From an uncultured Bacteroidota bacterium (lineage in GTDB: Bacteria > Bacteroidota > Bacteroidia > Flavobacteriales > Flavobacteriaceae), in contig CACNQJ010000002.1 in NCBI GenBank assembly GCA_902622575.1, positions 62,001 through 126,000 of the forward strand: a DNA stretch of 64,000 bases, read 5' to 3'. How positions within the stretch are numbered: the stretch's first letter is position 1; every line of letters begins with the position of its first letter. The translations under genes were made by a program, and so were the position numbers. Below are positions 63,616 to 64,000 of the stretch, piece after piece. A model generated the notes under the pieces. The model ran no database searches, had not been told where the DNA came from, and worked only from the letters and a program-made list of their open reading frames with translations.

Positions 63616-64000
63616 ATGAATAAATATATAATACTTTGTTTTTCGTGCATTATGTTGTGCATTACTAATAATGCTCAATCTAAAAAGAATAAAGATATTG
63701 AATCCATAAAATCAATGTGTGGTTGTTTTAAAATTGATTTTAACTTTTCTGAAACTTTTGTTTTCTCGGACGACAAAAATTATGAAAAATCAAAAACATA
63801 TCGATCTGGTGCTACAGAATGGGGGCAATTGGTTGTTGATGAAAAAAATAAAATATCAATCCAACATTTGCTAATTGTTGGAAGTAAGCAGTTCCCTACG
63901 ATTGTCAAACATTGGAGACAAGACTGGTTGTACCAAAATACAGACCTATATGTTTACGATAAGAATGATAAATGGTCCTATGTAAATTTAGATAAAAAAG
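63616..64000 (+). CDS. DUF6607-family secreted protein, 3' part outside window
   Basis: The first 128 residues of a secreted protein: signal peptide (about 1-20, ending NNAQS), a KSMCGCFKIDFNFSETF segment and KHWRQDWLYQN, which is characteristic of the DUF6607 family. The reading frame is open to the right window edge. Divergent from the metal-type ABC operon; function unknown, although the CGC and the neighbourhood make a metal link conceivable. Confidence 0.8.
   Translation, partial: MNKYIILCFSCIMLCITNNAQSKKNKDIESIKSMCGCFKIDFNFSETFVFSDDKNYEKSKTYRSGATEWGQLVVDEKNKISIQHLLIVGSKQFPTIVKHWRQDWLYQNTDLYVYDKNDKWSYVNLDKK

Overview
The window looks like a piece of a marine Flavobacteriia (Bacteroidota) chromosome. 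The DNA is very AT-rich and genes are tightly packed: several convergent pairs overlap at their stop codons, and only one gap exceeds 300 bases. Start sites follow Bacteroidota habits: ATG, GTG and TTG starts, few visible Shine-Dalgarno sites, and promoters of the TTG-N19-TAnnTTTG type (a perfect copy precedes the tRNA-Asn gene). Characteristic families include an NrdB with an N-terminal ATP-cone, SCO and P19-like proteins, DUF3570/DUF4266, DUF6607, many lipoproteins, S9 peptidases, a sulfatase and a GH29 fucosidase. I see no phage, insertion sequence, rRNA or CRISPR array. The species cannot be named from the sequence alone.

Layout. 1-3.7 kb (mostly minus): 5' part of gpsA, a small membrane protein, a double-ATPase peptide-type ABC protein and a serine hydrolase. 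3.8-7.5 kb: orphan NtrY-like kinase, bacilliredoxin, TerB-DnaJ protein, HupE-like membrane protein, dCMP deaminase. 7.4-10.6 kb: ribonucleotide reductase nrdBA. 11.1-16.2 kb: phosphate block (PhoR/PhoB-like pair, PiT transporter, phosphate-type porin). 16.3-22.9 kb: housekeeping (dgt, tadA, aspS, polyprenyl synthase, ZIP metal transporter).

22.9-33.0 kb is the most interesting stretch. It encodes two exported amidohydrolases, an SMP-30-type lactonase lipoprotein, a PQQ-type sugar dehydrogenase lipoprotein, a BASS transporter, an RraA-type aldolase with a signal peptide, a Tat-exported RidA, a Tat-exported SelA/DgaE-like PLP lyase, a lipoprotein RidA and an outer-membrane protein. Read together they could oxidise, delactonise, deacylate, deaminate and cleave an N-acylated amino sugar outside the cytoplasm and then import the keto acid. 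That pathway is my inference.

33-45 kb: TPR lipoprotein, P19-like and SCO proteins, rseP, tRNA-Asn, a thioredoxin-ApbE-DUF4266-DUF3570 operon, a stand-alone SdhA/FrdA-type flavoprotein, flavodoxin, small envelope genes and a diacylglycerol kinase. 45.5-50.8 kb: DPP4-like peptidase, esterase and sulfatase operon. 50.8-60.8 kb: PLP sulfur-amino-acid enzyme, metal-type TonB receptor with an HMA protein, second DPP4-like peptidase, aldose epimerase and fucosidase. 60.8-64 kb: an ABC system with a His-rich permease loop and a CxxC secreted partner, resembling the zinc systems PA4063-PA4066/Zrg, divergent from a DUF6607 gene cut by the window edge.
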